This document shows positions 12,201 to 21,390 of a DNA stretch of 64,000 nt, one piece after another. Under the pieces are notes generated by a model that did not search any database, was not told the origin of the DNA, and saw only the letters and a program-made list of their open reading frames with translations. The stretch's first letter is position 1. Every line of letters begins with the position of its first letter. This stretch comes from Meandrina meandrites (taxonomy: Eukaryota; Cnidaria; Anthozoa; Scleractinia; Meandrinidae), in contig OY855916.1 in NCBI GenBank assembly GCA_963693305.1, forward strand, positions 8,582,001-8,646,000, given 5' to 3'. The position numbers and the translations under genes were made by a program.

Positions 12201-14698
12201 TTCGTACACACGCTTTTAGGGCGCTTGTCATTGGTCAGATCTGGCATGGCCCTTATTTACGAGATTTTCGCACAAATCCGCCACAACCGTGTATATTATT
12301 TATGCATTGACTGATTTGACAGGACAAATCTGACTAACAACGGAATTGTATTCTCGAATAAACCGGTCTGGCCGGCCAGTTCTGACTAATGGTCAGCGTC
12401 ACACAAACTTTTGCTCATAAGGGGCGATTGCGTGACCAGTGAATGTAAAGTCTGTTGATATCTTTGTTGTTGTTGTTTATTACAGGGAGCTTGGACAGGT
12501 TTGGAGTACGAGTTTGCCCAGCTGTGTTTGAATGAACTCATGGTCACAACTGCACTCAGTGGTAAAAAACAGTTAAATGTTTTTGTCCTATTGTAGGTGT
12601 GTTTATCTTGGCTTCTTTTTTTACGCGTGTGGAGAAATCAAAGAATTAGCGTGCCAAAACAAAAAATGGAGCCACGGAAAGATGCCAACTTTTACCCAGT
12701 CCTCAGCCGAGCTGTTACAAGCTCGATAAAAATGCAGCGTGCGGAAACTGGGGAGAGTAAGAAACGCAGTCCTGTCTTGGTTCCCTTTTTTATGTTTCCC
12801 TTGGCAGACTGTGGATAAGAGGAAGCCAAGAGCTTTGGACACGTTTATTATCTGGCAACGGATAATACAATACATAACATCCTACGCTATATGATGTTGT
12901 TGATGTTTGAAATAAGAAAAATAATGTTTCAACCTTGGCTGTCAGGCAATTCCTGTATGTTAGCAGCCTCGTCCCTCAAACGTCCTTAACTTCCCCCCAT
13001 AACTTGTCCTTCCATACACTTTTTAATCTTACTTTTTTAATAATTGTTTTAATAATTGCAAACAGGAGAGCTACAGGTTTATTAGCTACCCTCTATAAAA
13101 TAAAGACGCTACTACTACCACTACCACTACCACTACCACTACCACTACCACTACCACTACCACTACCACTACCACTACCACTACCACTACCACTACCACT
13201 ACCACTACCACTACCACTACCACTACCACTACCACTACCACTACCACTACCACTACCACTACCGCTACCACTACCACTACTACTACCTCCCCTCCTCCTC
13301 CTCCTCCTCCTCCTCCTATGCTAATTAAGATCAGATTTCCAAACTGCCTTCAATTTTCTGATTTCCTTTGTTTTAACTAGATGAGTTTGATTAATGAGTT
13401 TGAGAACACTTCTTCCTTCGTTCGCCTCGCCAAAGTTTACAAAGCATAATGCGATTACATTGTTATCATGCCATTTTAAAACTGGATTCTTTTATTCCTG
13501 TGTCTTTGTTTAGTTTTGACCGACACCCGTGAGAAGTACGATGGAACTCGTCGAAGTCCCTGGAACGAAATCGAGTGTGGCGACCATTACGTTCGGCCTA
13601 TGGCAGCTTTTTCATTCTTCGAGATCGCCTCGGGACAGGTAAATTAACGAACTAGCTTTGGGAACGTCGTAAAAAAAAATCGTGGTAAAGTACAATATTG
13701 TCGTTTGTCTCACGATGTAGTCACTTGTGATGTGAATTGCGACGTTTCGATTACATACTGCTAGTCTTCATCAGGCGATAAGGTCGATTGGTTACGCGTA
13801 GCCTCGGGAACTTTTGTAAAAATAGTTACTTTCCTGATTAATTTGAGAAGCAGATTCAGCTTTCTTTCTTTAATTGTTCTCCCCAGACATGGCGTTTAAG
13901 AGAGTGTGGTAACACTGTAATCAGCCTTGGATTTGCTCCACGTATCAACCCGTCAGATTTCTGTGGCTTCTTTATCACCGGGACTGCTTGGGGGCAGTTT
14001 AAACAGAAAGGAGATGCTGAAATGCGCAGTGGAACCGCTGAGGTAACAGTTTGAACATCTCTTCTCTTCACCTCTTTTTCTGGCTGTTATTTCTCATTTC
14101 TTTTTATCTTACTGTGTTCTTTTGATTCCCCAGCTGTGTGTACATCATGGAGAGCTCCGCCTATCACAGCTTACTCTGAAGTCACGTGCTACCTTCGCCG
14201 TTGCACGCATGGGTGCAGGTAGTAATGAGCCGCTGGTCACAACAATCGCACAGGTATATCACTTAAGTTCTCAATTGTATTGTAACAACCGGAAAAATAG
14301 TATTTATAGGAAATCAATATTTACGGTAGTGTTTGTTTTTTCCCAAGTATTTGTTGAGGGAAACGTGTATTTTCTTTTGTTATTCTTATTATAGGAGGCC
14401 GAAAAGCTCACAATTAAATTCAACAATTGCGTCTCCGGATTCCGGCTTAAGGCTGGAGAAAGCCTACTCATAACACTTTCGGGTAAGTAAGTTAATATAT
14501 TCAATTATAATTTGTGTATGTGTGTGTATGTTTTTTAATATTCCTTTATCAATTTCTACCCATTGATGCTCTGAGCAAATGAACGTGAAGAAAAAAGTGA
14601 CCAGTTTTTCTTCCAAGGTACATCGACTGTGATGAAGTTTCTTTAAAATAGCTGATCGACTTTGTGCTTTGTCCTCTTTTTATCTCCAAACAGGTTGA
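209..14698 (+). CDS. GH116 (DUF608) family glycoside hydrolase, 3' portion, 23 exons, 5' end outside window
   Basis: Exons, all phase-consistent with GT-AG borders: 209-327, 558-620, 1031-1068, 1467-1566, 5972-6102, 6618-6667, 7126-7143, 7673-7727, 8165-8242, 8644-8773, 8868-8964, 9095-9185, 9852-9888, 10401-10490, 10873-10912, 11324-11458, 11956-12059, 12486-12561, 13514-13638, 13887-14042, 14134-14253, 14395-14482, 14694-14698. They give 647 residues. Counting from the first full codon, family motifs include LAWHFP (66-71), LYGFEG with the likely nucleophile Glu166, [14 protein letters not shown] (173-186), NTYD with the likely acid/base Asp304, LLGQWWA and [10 protein letters not shown] (500-509), which is followed by the conserved Arg511. 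In characterised GH116 enzymes such as GBA2 these Glu and Asp residues cleave beta-glucosides including glucosylceramide. This protein keeps the CTHVxNYE block, which I associate with bacterial-type DUF608 proteins rather than GBA2, so the substrate is uncertain. About 250 N-terminal residues are missing. Family assignment is firm; substrate is inference. Confidence 0.9.
886..956 (-). repeat. tRNA-derived SINE-like sequence
   Basis: On the minus strand an A-box-like TAGCTCAGATGGTAAAG is followed by a B-box GGTTCAAATCC. The anticodon arm does not fold with a proper 5-bp stem, so this is not a functional tRNA. A T-run follows, and the flank forms a small hairpin (GCCACTGAA / TTCAGTGGC, 871-894). 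It lies in an intron of the GH116 gene. Confidence 0.55.
1924..2345. repeat. 121-bp tandem repeat of GACGAAAAT-rich sequence
   Basis: The marker GCAAGAGGGTCGA recurs at 1998, 2119 and 2240, exactly 121 bp apart, giving about three and a half copies. Each unit is itself built from shorter GACGAAAAT and GACGAAAAATCGC motifs. The minus-strand open frames across it are a by-product of the periodicity. Confidence 0.85.
3463..3493 (-). ncRNA. Hammerhead-ribozyme-like motif A
   Basis: Minus strand reads CTGATGA, then A, a GGCA/TGCC stem with GCAC loop, GAA, ACGT, T. The flanks ACTA and TAGT can pair as a short stem I. This is the conserved hammerhead core order. An extra A lies between the CTGATGA core and stem II, so activity is uncertain. 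Such motifs occur in the terminal repeats of Penelope-like elements. Confidence 0.45.
3667..4192. mobile_element. Non-autonomous DNA transposon, copy 1 (526 bp, 7-bp TSD)
   Basis: The element begins TCGTGGGTGGAA and ends CTTCCACCCGA, forming imperfect terminal inverted repeats. It is flanked by the 7-bp direct repeat TCAAAGA (3660-3666 and 4193-4199). The body is rich in GATTCATGATTC repeats. A second copy in the same orientation lies at 32390-32903. No coding capacity. Confidence 0.8.
4282..4715. repeat. 50-bp tandem repeat array (AAAGAACGAGGTATATTCAT unit)
   Basis: AAAGAACGAG starts at 4282, 4332 and 4382, then at 4493, 4543 and 4593, exactly 50 bp apart within each block. Shorter, irregular units lie between and after them. 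About nine units in all, within the large GH116 intron. Confidence 0.85.
5700..5915 (+). mobile_element. SINE fragment, family member 1
   Basis: Contains CTTGGACAAGGCACTTGACT, GTGCCTCACTCCACCC and GAGTAGAAATACCCCTAGT, matching in order the body of the fuller SINE at 60665-60965. The tRNA-like head is missing. A G-run interrupts it at 5818-5834. Confidence 0.65.
6180..6360 (+). repeat. Minisatellite with CATGTAACnnGTGCCAAGCGC unit, locus 1
   Basis: Degenerate units of about 31-32 bp built around GGGAAAxCATGTAACCxGTGCCAAGCGC. The preceding sequence contains GGCCAATCA. The same unit and head recur at 8281-8545 and, reversed, at 45050-45130 and 45590-45780. Confidence 0.75.
6942..6995. repeat. 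Short perfect hairpin
   Basis: AGCCAGCGTAGCTTG at 6942-6956 is exactly complementary to CAAGCTACGCTGGCT at 6981-6995. A 24-nt spacer separates them, and its ends also pair (CGTTC / GAACG). Probably a tiny foldback element within a GH116 intron. Confidence 0.7.
7126..7143 (+). other. 18-nt microexon of the GH116 gene
   Basis: An AG acceptor preceded by a T-run and a GTGAGT donor frame 18 nt. In phase 1 it inserts CNKVGG between GFEG (exon 6618-6667) and CCPLNCTHV (exon 7673-7727). The frame stays open with or without it, because the length is a multiple of three. Family members usually have a short loop at this point, just after the catalytic Glu, which supports inclusion. Confidence 0.75.
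7195..7360 (-). mobile_element. SINE fragment, family member 2 (reverse orientation)
   Basis: The reverse complement carries CTTGGGCAAGACACTGG, CCTGCGATGGACAAGCATCC, CATCCAGAGGGGAGTAGAAA and TACTCCTAGTCGC, in the same order as the SINE at 60665-60965. Confidence 0.7.
8281..8545 (+). repeat. Minisatellite with the CATGTAACCAGTGCCAAGCGC unit, locus 2
   Basis: A head containing GGCCAATCGG and GAGCCAATCAGAACTCGAA is followed by about six units of roughly 32 bp, each close to CGGGAAAACATGTAACCAGT-GCCAAGCG. It lies in the GH116 intron 8243-8643 and contributes most of an open frame that begins in the repeat. Confidence 0.8.
9629..9776. mobile_element. 148-bp MITE with TGTCCAGGATTGAACGC termini
   Basis: TATGTCCAGGATTGAACGC at the left is mirrored by GCGTTCAATCCTGGACATA at the right. 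The terminal TA on both sides is consistent with a TA target duplication. The termini match the 3.1 kb element at 1900-5004, of which this may be a short relative. It is in a GH116 intron. Confidence 0.75.
12229..12391. mobile_element. Small inverted-repeat element (163 bp)
   Basis: CATTGGTCAGATCTGGC at the left and the reverse complement of the right end, CATTAGTCAGAACTGGC, agree at 15 of 17 positions. Non-coding, in a GH116 intron. Confidence 0.5.
13110..13318. repeat. (CCACTA)n hexanucleotide array followed by (CTC)n
   Basis: About 28 nearly perfect CCACTA units run from about 13110 to 13280, then CTCCTC units to about 13318. Long poly-Leu/Pro and poly-Val frames across it are artefacts of the repeat. 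It lies in the GH116 intron 12562-13513. Confidence 0.95.
13741..13774 (-). ncRNA. Hammerhead-ribozyme-like motif B
   Basis: Minus strand reads CTGATGA, then A, a GACTA/TAATC stem II with one mismatch and an 8-nt loop, then GAAACGTC. The core order and the ACGT palindrome match motif A. Inside a GH116 intron on the antisense strand, so it could only form on antisense RNA. Confidence 0.4.
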
Positions 14699-14965
14699 GC
14701 CTGGAATTTGACGTCTCACCGCTTTAAAAGTAGACTAACAAAATTTCATCTCTCAGTGGAATATCTTGTAGACATATTCGAAAATGACGTCCACATGAAA
14801 TAACTGTTAAAACGCTTTTATGTAAAGCTTTCATTATGGTAATATTGCCAATGGTACAACTAATTCGGCAATAATTGTAGCAAACGCACCAGCAATATAA
14901 CTTTAAATTCAACGTAAATTTATTATTGTGGACGTAACTTAATTACCAGTGGTTTCTAGGACATA

Positions 14966-14971
14966 AATAAA
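14966..14971 (+). promoter_or_regulatory. Candidate polyadenylation signal of the GH116 gene
   Basis: A canonical AATAAA lies about 270 nt after the stop codon of the GH116 gene, in AT-rich sequence, with no nearer canonical hexamer noticed. It is the expected spacing for a 3' UTR end. Confidence 0.45.
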
Positions 14972-16495
14972 GAAATATATTACACAAGTAGCAATTACAA
15001 AGCAAAAGCTTCACCAAGCAGCCAGTTGTCAAAGTCAGGGTTTACTGTAAACCTTGCCTCTATTCAGCCGTCGCCTCTATTTTGCAGTTTTGATGTGAAT
15101 TGAGAACACTTTGAAAAATTAACTGTAATTTAGTAACGCTGCAATTTTGATTCATTAATAATTATCTTTCATTTAGAAACCAACATCATCAGAAGGTGAT
15201 TTACAGAGGGGGCTCTGTTTATTACAGTAAAAACTTAATGAAATTCAATGAAGAATCTATAAACTAATTATAAATAGTAACAAATAACTATTAAGAAGGC
15301 TTTTCTTAAAAGTAGCTGAGATTGTTCCAGTCATTTGCGGAATTTCTCTTTACAAAAGGCTACAAGCATCGTACGTACAGACTATAGCCGAAGCTTTGTT
15401 GTTCTTGTACATGCAGAGCCATTAAATTAAGTTTTTTTTTTCATCGGTGATACGAAATAATTATTTTGATCCTATTCATCTGGAGAAATGCTGGAACAAT
15501 GTCTGTATCCCATTAACAAATGCTTACAAAAAGTTAGCTTTTTGTTTCCCTCATGAACTATTGCTTTCAATATGGTTTGCAAGGAAAGTTTGTAAGGCCG
15601 AAAAGCTTTCTGTGTTGTATGTACAACCACGAGCAAAGCTTTAAAAAAGACTAAATTTTATTGATAATTTGCCAACGCGCATAAAAGAAGCACAGAATCG
15701 TTGATGATAGCTTTTTAGACAAATGCATTTTGTATAAATAAATCTTGCCTATAACGAAAGGTGCAAGGTGTGTTGTGCATTTCATATGACACAGTATTGA
15801 CTGAAGTGAAGTGTAATAAATTAAACTTTATTTGGAGACATCATGACCGAGTGTTTTAGGGCGCTAGTGTTCCGGGCTCAAGCCCTCCACCCTGCCACTA
15901 GCTGGATTTGTTCTCAGGCGTCCCGAGTTCAAATCCTCGGTCACGCTTTGTATAACTGGACTGCCTCCTGCCAGTTGGGATTTTTAACCATGTTATGTTC
16001 GTTTAAAACATTTGTTTTTTCAGTTTGAGTGGCATGCCTGGAAACTAGCTACCTTATCTCGAACCTAAATGCATGATCCAAGTGAACAATATTTACATTT
16101 TAAATTAACATTACGTTCTTTTATCTACTGAGTGTGCAGTTAACTACCCCATTCCCAATCGGAGTACAAATGCCTTTCTTTTATGGTATATCCAACTTCA
16201 AGAAGGATTTCCTATTGTTATTAGCCAATCAGAAGCTTGTGCGAGTACTAGCCAATCGGAACGTTTGACGTCGAAAGAAACGTCATCTTGTTTAACAGCA
16301 CAGCAAACTACATTCCTCCTCTTGACTTTCCCTTGCGTCATACTTAAACATTTCTAGGTTACTCTCGACCTTGGAGATTTCCAGAGAAAATTTGACGCAA
16401 ACTGCAATCGGAAACTGTTGTACATTTGAATTACAAAAACGCACTTCGAATTTGCATGGCTATCACATTTACAACATTACGGCACTATTCACAAA
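14972..16495. other. Intergenic stretch with one tRNA-derived repeat
   Basis: AT-rich sequence downstream of the GH116 gene. Apart from the tRNA-like element at 15842-15950 I see no exon with plausible borders, no long frame with family motifs and no clear inverted repeat. Confidence 0.5.
15842..15950 (+). repeat. tRNA-derived SINE-like sequence
   Basis: GACCGAG at the left pairs with CTCGGTC at the right like an acceptor stem. A B-box-like GAGTTCAAATCC lies near the 3' end. The distance between them, about 100 nt, is too long for an ordinary tRNA and the middle does not fold as a D arm plus anticodon arm. I read it as a repeat head rather than a working tRNA. Confidence 0.45.
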
Positions 16496-16986
16496 CTACC
16501 TTATTATAGGAAATTAACGCTAGTGACAATTAAGGTATTGGAAATAAACGCAATTTAAATTAACGCGAAGTGAAGGAACAATTACTTTCCGATAAAGGAA
16601 ATTAACGCGAGAGAGGTGCTAAAATTTTAAAATGAAGGAAATTAACGCAACCACACAAAACAGAAATGGAACTTGTAGAGACAACGGGAACATTTAATAT
16701 ATTAAAAACACTCTAAGCAAGTTAACAAAATCCAAAACCCAAACGAATCTCGCTACTTCGAGCGTTCTTTTCAGCGCCAACGATAACGGTGGATCTCCAC
16801 CCTGATAAAACGATGCTAAAAAAATCCAAATTAACAATGCACTTAATTAATGGCGCGGAAATAAATGCTCCGCTAAATTAAGGGCGCGGAAATTAACCCT
16901 CACAAAAATTAACGCGACTTAAATTAACCCCAATTTTCCAAATTCGCATTAATTTCATGAAGCGTTAATTTCCTATAATAAGGTAG
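16496..16986. mobile_element. 491-bp MITE with 26-bp perfect terminal inverted repeats
   Basis: CTACCTTATTATAGGAAATTAACGCT at 16496-16521 has its exact reverse complement at 16961-16986. The interior repeats GGAAATTAACGC-like words many times in both orientations. No coding capacity and no unambiguous target duplication. Confidence 0.85.
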
Positions 16987-17680
16987 TACCCTGCCTTCAA
17001 ACACTTAAACAAAATAATACATGATTTGAGCAAAACATTTTTCTTCTTTTCCAAAAAATTAAAACGCAGAAATTGTTATTCAATGATACATGTCGAGCTA
17101 ACAAAACACTGAATAACACAATTCATGTCTTATAGACTTTGCAGGCTTTTAACTATAAAGTACAAATGTATTGCAAATTCTAATTCCGTCTTTCACCGGG
17201 CTCAACAGGCCGTTTTGTGCGTTTTTCAGGCATAAAATTGTTGCATGCGAATTGCACCGTGTGTTCACCCAGGCGGAAATTGCCGCAAACAATATTGTGT
17301 GCATTGGCGTTATTTGCAGCTTATTATTTCTACGTAATAGGCGCAATTTCGTGGCACAAATATCAGCCTTCTTCGCAATTTTAAGAACGAAATATTTACA
17401 CGTAAAAAAAAAAATATAAGAACCAAAAATTGTTCAGCAATAGGAATTAATTCTAAAATATGGTGGTTTAGGGAAACATAAAATGATCGTTAGCAAGAAA
17501 AGGTACAAAGAAGCGAGCAATTTCCTCTCTGTTGAAGCTTTACGAGGGAAGACTCAGAATCAAATTTATATTCAGTCAGTATAAAGATATTATTATTATC
17601 ATTATCATTATTATCATTTCGAATAACAAAATGTTTTGTAAAACATTTGAGAAGGAATATTAGCGACATAAAAATTGAAC

Positions 17681-17714
17681 GACGTTTCGATGACTCCATG
17701 TCATCATTATCAAG
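17681..17714 (-). ncRNA. Hammerhead-ribozyme-like motif C in the Penelope-like tail
   Basis: Minus strand reads CTTGATAAT, GATGAC, ATGGA, GTCATC, GAAACGTC. Stem II (GATGAC/GTCATC) is a perfect 6-bp helix and GAAACGTC is intact, but the CTGATGA core is altered to TTGATAA. It lies about 90 nt beyond the end of the element's GIY-YIG frame, where these retroelements carry ribozyme-bearing repeats. Confidence 0.45.
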
Positions 17715-18540
17715 TTAAATTAGAATACAAAGTTGAAGCTTTATATAGTGATCGGAGAGTGAATGAAAATATTTAGGGTGTGAAAACTATTTACATAGTC
17801 AATTTAAGTAAACAGTTTGGCACGGACGGAGTCTGATTGTGTGTTGAGTTTTGGCTTTATGTTCCTGATGAAGAGCATTTCGTAAAGTAAACAATCCAGC
17901 TTCGTGCGGCATTTCTTTAAAACAGTGAACTGTTTTTGTACACTGTAGCCTTGCAGCTTGTGGTCTTCTTTTAAGTGTTGACCAATCGCAGAATATTTAT
18001 GCTCAGCGATGCGTTGAAAAAGATGTCGGGATGTGAACCCGACATAATCTGCATCGCACAGATTACATGCGAATTTGTAAACAACGCAATGTTGATTTAT
18101 AAGGGGAGGCTTGGCTTCTACCACTTTGATGTCGTCCATAATTTTTCTGCTTGTAGGTCACTTCCGATTTTCTTGTTGAGGTCGTTAAGATTACGGCGTA
18201 AAGCGTTAGCCGATCCCTGGTCTTTAAACGGCAAAACAATTCTGATGGGCTTGTCTTGCTGGGCTTCTTCCGGTGGTCTTGCTTGATCTCGTGTACGGAT
18301 AAAGTTGTTGATGGTTGATTCAATTAGGCGCGAAGGATACTTCAATTTAAGAAACATTGATCTTAAGGTGTTGCATTCATTGGCAAAAACATATGGAGAA
18401 GATGAGAGACGATGAGCTCGAATTAACATTGTTTTCAGGAGTGAATTTTTGTACTTGTTGTCAACGTGACTTTGATAGTGCAGTAAGAGGCCTTTGTTTG
18501 TTGCTTTTCTGTGGACTTGTTTAAATTTTCGAAAATTTAA
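17681..18540 (-). mobile_element. Penelope-like retroelement 3' fragment with GIY-YIG domain, frameshifted
   Basis: The minus strand encodes the C-terminal part of a Penelope-like reverse transcriptase: RKATNKGLLLHYQSHVDNKY, then a YPSRLIESTINNFI segment, then IVLPFKDQGSANALRRNL. A frame change near 18139 leads into KPPLINQHCVVYKFACNLCD, YVGFTSRHLFQRIAEH and LLYEMLFIRNIKPKLNTQSD. The CVVYKFxCxxCxxxYVG pattern is the GIY-YIG endonuclease that such elements carry after the RT. The RT palm is missing: the sequence is cut at 18540 by a TTAA-bounded element. A hammerhead-like motif (17681-17714) sits in the 3' tail, as known for this retroelement class. A dead copy. Confidence 0.88.
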
Positions 18541-18867
18541 GGTGGCTCTGAAACTGCTCTGGAGAAATTTTTTTAACTTTGCAAAAAGTTGCATCTTAAC
18601 ATGCCAATCATTATTCAATAATAAAAAATGGGGGTCACCGGACTCGTTTTTGAGTTATAAGCACTTAAAGGGAAAATTAAGGGTGTTTTTAACAGGTAAA
18701 ACTGTTGCTATAGTAACCAGTGACGTCATGAAAATGACCACAACTTATTTAGTAATGATTGGACATTTGTTTGATATCATTATTGTTGCAGCAACTGATA
18801 AAGATTTGTAGTACTGACCCACCAAAGTTTAAGAGCTGGAAAGCGCTGGAAACCGTTGCGAGCCTCC
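18541..18867. mobile_element. TTAA-bounded MITE (327 bp) interrupting the Penelope-like element
   Basis: TTAA (18537-18540) then GGTGGCTC at the left, and GAGCCTCC then TTAA (18868-18871) at the right: 8-bp TIRs with one mismatch and a TTAA duplication as made by piggyBac-type transposases. The retroelement frame reads up to its left border and is not recognisable on the far side. Confidence 0.65.
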
Positions 18868-18871
18868 TTAA

Positions 18872-20062
18872 GATAAAAGCATAGATTATGTGATATAATA
18901 AACATAGTTAATCGAGATCTTCTATCTGTAACCTATAATTTAACGTTGACATAAATTCAACCCAGTTAAGATTTCTTTCATTGATTTTCTGAAAATGTAG
19001 GTAATAGCAGAAGTGGTAATAGTTTGTGAATAGCAGACAAAAATTCAATTTCTTGCGAATGTTATTCTTCAAACACGGTGCATCAAATAATAGTTCGTAG
19101 TTAGCCGTAGAAACGGAGCTGTCATGCATCCCATTGAAAAAGGAAAACACCCTATAATGAATTGCATTGTCAGCACAAAGATAGCAAAATTGCGACTTCT
19201 GTTTTTTACTTCATTTTTTTTTGGAAAATATAGTTAAACTAATAAAAAATAAATTTTCCTTGTCAACTTTTCCTATTATATTTTCCCGGCACATATTTAG
19301 TCAAATTTTAGAGATTCATTCCATTTTAATTTCATCAGTCTTTTAGTGTGTGAACGCAAACGTCAGACGTATTTTAGCCAGTTGTTTCTCGCCGCCAAAG
19401 AAACTATAAACATTTTCATCTCTACATTTTTATATATAACTATACGCAAAAAGAATTTCATCATGAACATTTTTTTTTATTACGTCACAGAAATATGCTA
19501 CAGCATTACTTACAATACAAACATTAGTAGATAACAAGTACTTACATCTTACACTAATTACAGTTGCTTACACCACTTGCAATTATTAATCGTCACTCTT
19601 TATACAATCACTAAATTAAACCAAACTAATTCAACGCTTAACAATACTAGCTGATATCTAAACGTAACGTTAGCATCACTACAGAGCATAACTTTTAAGA
19701 TATTAACATATTTTTTTTTTACATTTTTTAACAATAACAAACGAGAATTATAATGCAAACTGAGAGATATTAACAGTACTTTTCTCTATATTTTAATAAT
19801 ATTAGAAGAATATGATTTTTCGCTAAACTTACGTTTTCAAAATACAATGCAGCGCCCATAATACTTGCTAGCTATAAAACTTGAATTTATAAAGTAATTT
19901 GACTGAGCAAAAATCAATATCTTACTTCATGAACGATAAATTTTTAGTTCTTAAAATAGATATAGAAAAAGTGCCCCATTTGGGGCGAGATCTAAGTTAT
20001 AACCGCATAAACTACACTGTTACTAAAATAATAATAATTTTAATTTTCGATACTGAAATGAA
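18872..20062. other. AT-rich intergenic stretch
   Basis: Very AT-rich sequence downstream of the GPCR gene. I find no exon, repeat or RNA gene I can support here. Confidence 0.5.
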
Positions 20063-20068
20063 TTTATT
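20063..20068 (-). promoter_or_regulatory. Candidate polyadenylation signal of the single-exon GPCR
   Basis: TTTATT on the plus strand is AATAAA on the gene's strand, about 60 nt after its stop codon. It would give a short 3' UTR. Confidence 0.45.
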
Positions 20069-20126
20069 TGCATTCAAAACCTATCTTTTGCACTTTGACG
20101 AAGGTACAGTCTAAACGTTTAAAAGT

Positions 20127-21056
20127 TTAAGCGTCACGTTTGAAAAGTTTCTTCAGAAACCTGCGAAGTTTTCTCGATCTATAAAAGATTATCAACGGAT
20201 TTACACTCGAGTTGAGCAGTAGTAACGTTACAGCAAATGGATGATAGATTTTCACTTGATCCTCTACAAGGTGAAAATTAAACAATAACTGAATTGTAAG
20301 TAGTGGTGCATAGCTTAATAACGCAGCACCAACAACTAAAAACACAGTTTTTGCACTTTGAAACTCTTGTCCTATTGGTCCTTGAGTTACAGCCTGTAAC
20401 TGGGAAATAATTTGACTCTTGTGATGCTGCGATATAAAAAATATCTTCCAATAACAGAAAATAATGACAAACAAAACTGACGAGATCATAACGATTGGAA
20501 TAACTCTGATTACAGTCATCGGAAAAGATGGAATCAAACGCATTACGGGCAGTACGGAGCTTATCACCCAGCTGATAATTATGGCCTGGATTGCTCTGGT
20601 TTCGGTCACGATGGAGAAATAGCGCAGGGATTTCACGATGCAGATATATCTGTCTATTGTGATCATGGTGACGTTAAGGAGAGACGAGCAGGCCAAGAGA
20701 TAGCTGAAATAGGAAAGGAACATCGAAGGAAACACGGAGCCATTATCTGTGATCTGGGCACCTAAACACGCGGCGGCATGCAACGGTTGGACCAAGAGAC
20801 CAATCAGTAAGTCGGAGACAGCGAGGGATGCCATCAGGAGATTAGATGGAACATGGCGAAGCTGTGGAAATTTCATGATAACGACGAGTAACAGGATGCT
20901 TCCTCCAATTGACAGAACAGGCAGAACAGAGTTAAGAACAGCTCCGAATACAGCAAGAGGTACACTGTATTCATGCACATTTTGCCAGCGGGGGCCTTGG
21001 TCGTAATGGGGGGAGTTTGGTGTCGGTATATCCATTGCCAATGAAGTGTTTTCCAT
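20127..21056 (-). CDS. Orphan class A (rhodopsin-like) GPCR, single exon, 309 aa
   Basis: Intact ATG-to-stop frame with seven hydrophobic segments. TM2 has the NLLMASLAVSDLLIG signature, TM3 ends in IDRYICIV (the DRY motif), and TM7 has NSSVNPLIIFY followed by a basic RSRKLRRFLKKLFKR tail. Unusual points: position 3.25 is Ser, not the disulfide Cys; the loop between TM4 and TM5 is very short and has no Cys; position 3.32 is Ser, which argues against an amine receptor; TM6 has SYAP instead of CWxP; and the NPxxY tyrosine is Ile. Lack of the 3.25 disulfide and a minimal second loop are known for melanocortin/S1P/cannabinoid-type receptors, so it may belong near them. Ligand unknown. A truncated duplicate of its 5' end lies at 21391-21700. 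Confidence 0.92.
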   Translation of the reverse strand: MENTSLAMDIPTPNSPHYDQGPRWQNVHEYSVPLAVFGAVLNSVLPVLSIGGSILLLVVIMKFPQLRHVPSNLLMASLAVSDLLIGLLVQPLHAAACLGAQITDNGSVFPSMFLSYFSYLLACSSLLNVTMITIDRYICIVKSLRYFSIVTETRAIQAIIISWVISSVLPVMRLIPSFPMTVIRVIPIVMISSVLFVIIFCYWKIFFISQHHKSQIISQLQAVTQGPIGQEFQSAKTVFLVVGAALLSYAPLLTIQLLFNFHLVEDQVKIYHPFAVTLLLLNSSVNPLIIFYRSRKLRRFLKKLFKRDA

Positions 21057-21156
21057 TCTGCGCTCTTGATCTTGTATACAGGACCATTTAGAAGTTTGGG
21101 GTAACAGCCTGTACTGCAGATTAGTTCGCTGAGCAGTTTGCGTTTGAATTGAATCT

Positions 21157-21164
21157 TTTTTATA
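21157..21164 (-). promoter_or_regulatory. Candidate TATA box of the single-exon GPCR
   Basis: On the gene strand TATAAAAA lies about 100 nt upstream of the ATG at 21056. The duplicated upstream copy (21391-21700) lacks an obvious equivalent. Confidence 0.3.
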
Positions 21165-21390
21165 CTGTGGCAGCTTTGTTTTGTCATTTTTCTCTCCACT
21201 GAAATTTCACCTGTCTTAGAAACCTATCTTCAGTGCGTGGGAAAGTCTATTGTATTAGCTTGTTTCAATTACCGTGTTTTGGAAAAAAAATTCTATGACC
21301 ATCAAAACAATTGTGCGGTCTAGGTCATTAGGAAAACAGGAAAACTCATTTACACATATTTTTTGCTGGAAAATAATAACTGGCCAGTGA

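Noticed and set aside
13086..13324. Long Leu/Pro and Val-only reading frames
   Set aside because: Translation of the (CCACTA)n and (CTC)n simple repeat; the real exons of the GH116 gene flank it.
209..14698. Bacterial contamination as the source of the GH116 sequence
   Set aside because: More than 20 introns with consistent phases and animal-type repeats inside them show it is a nuclear host gene.
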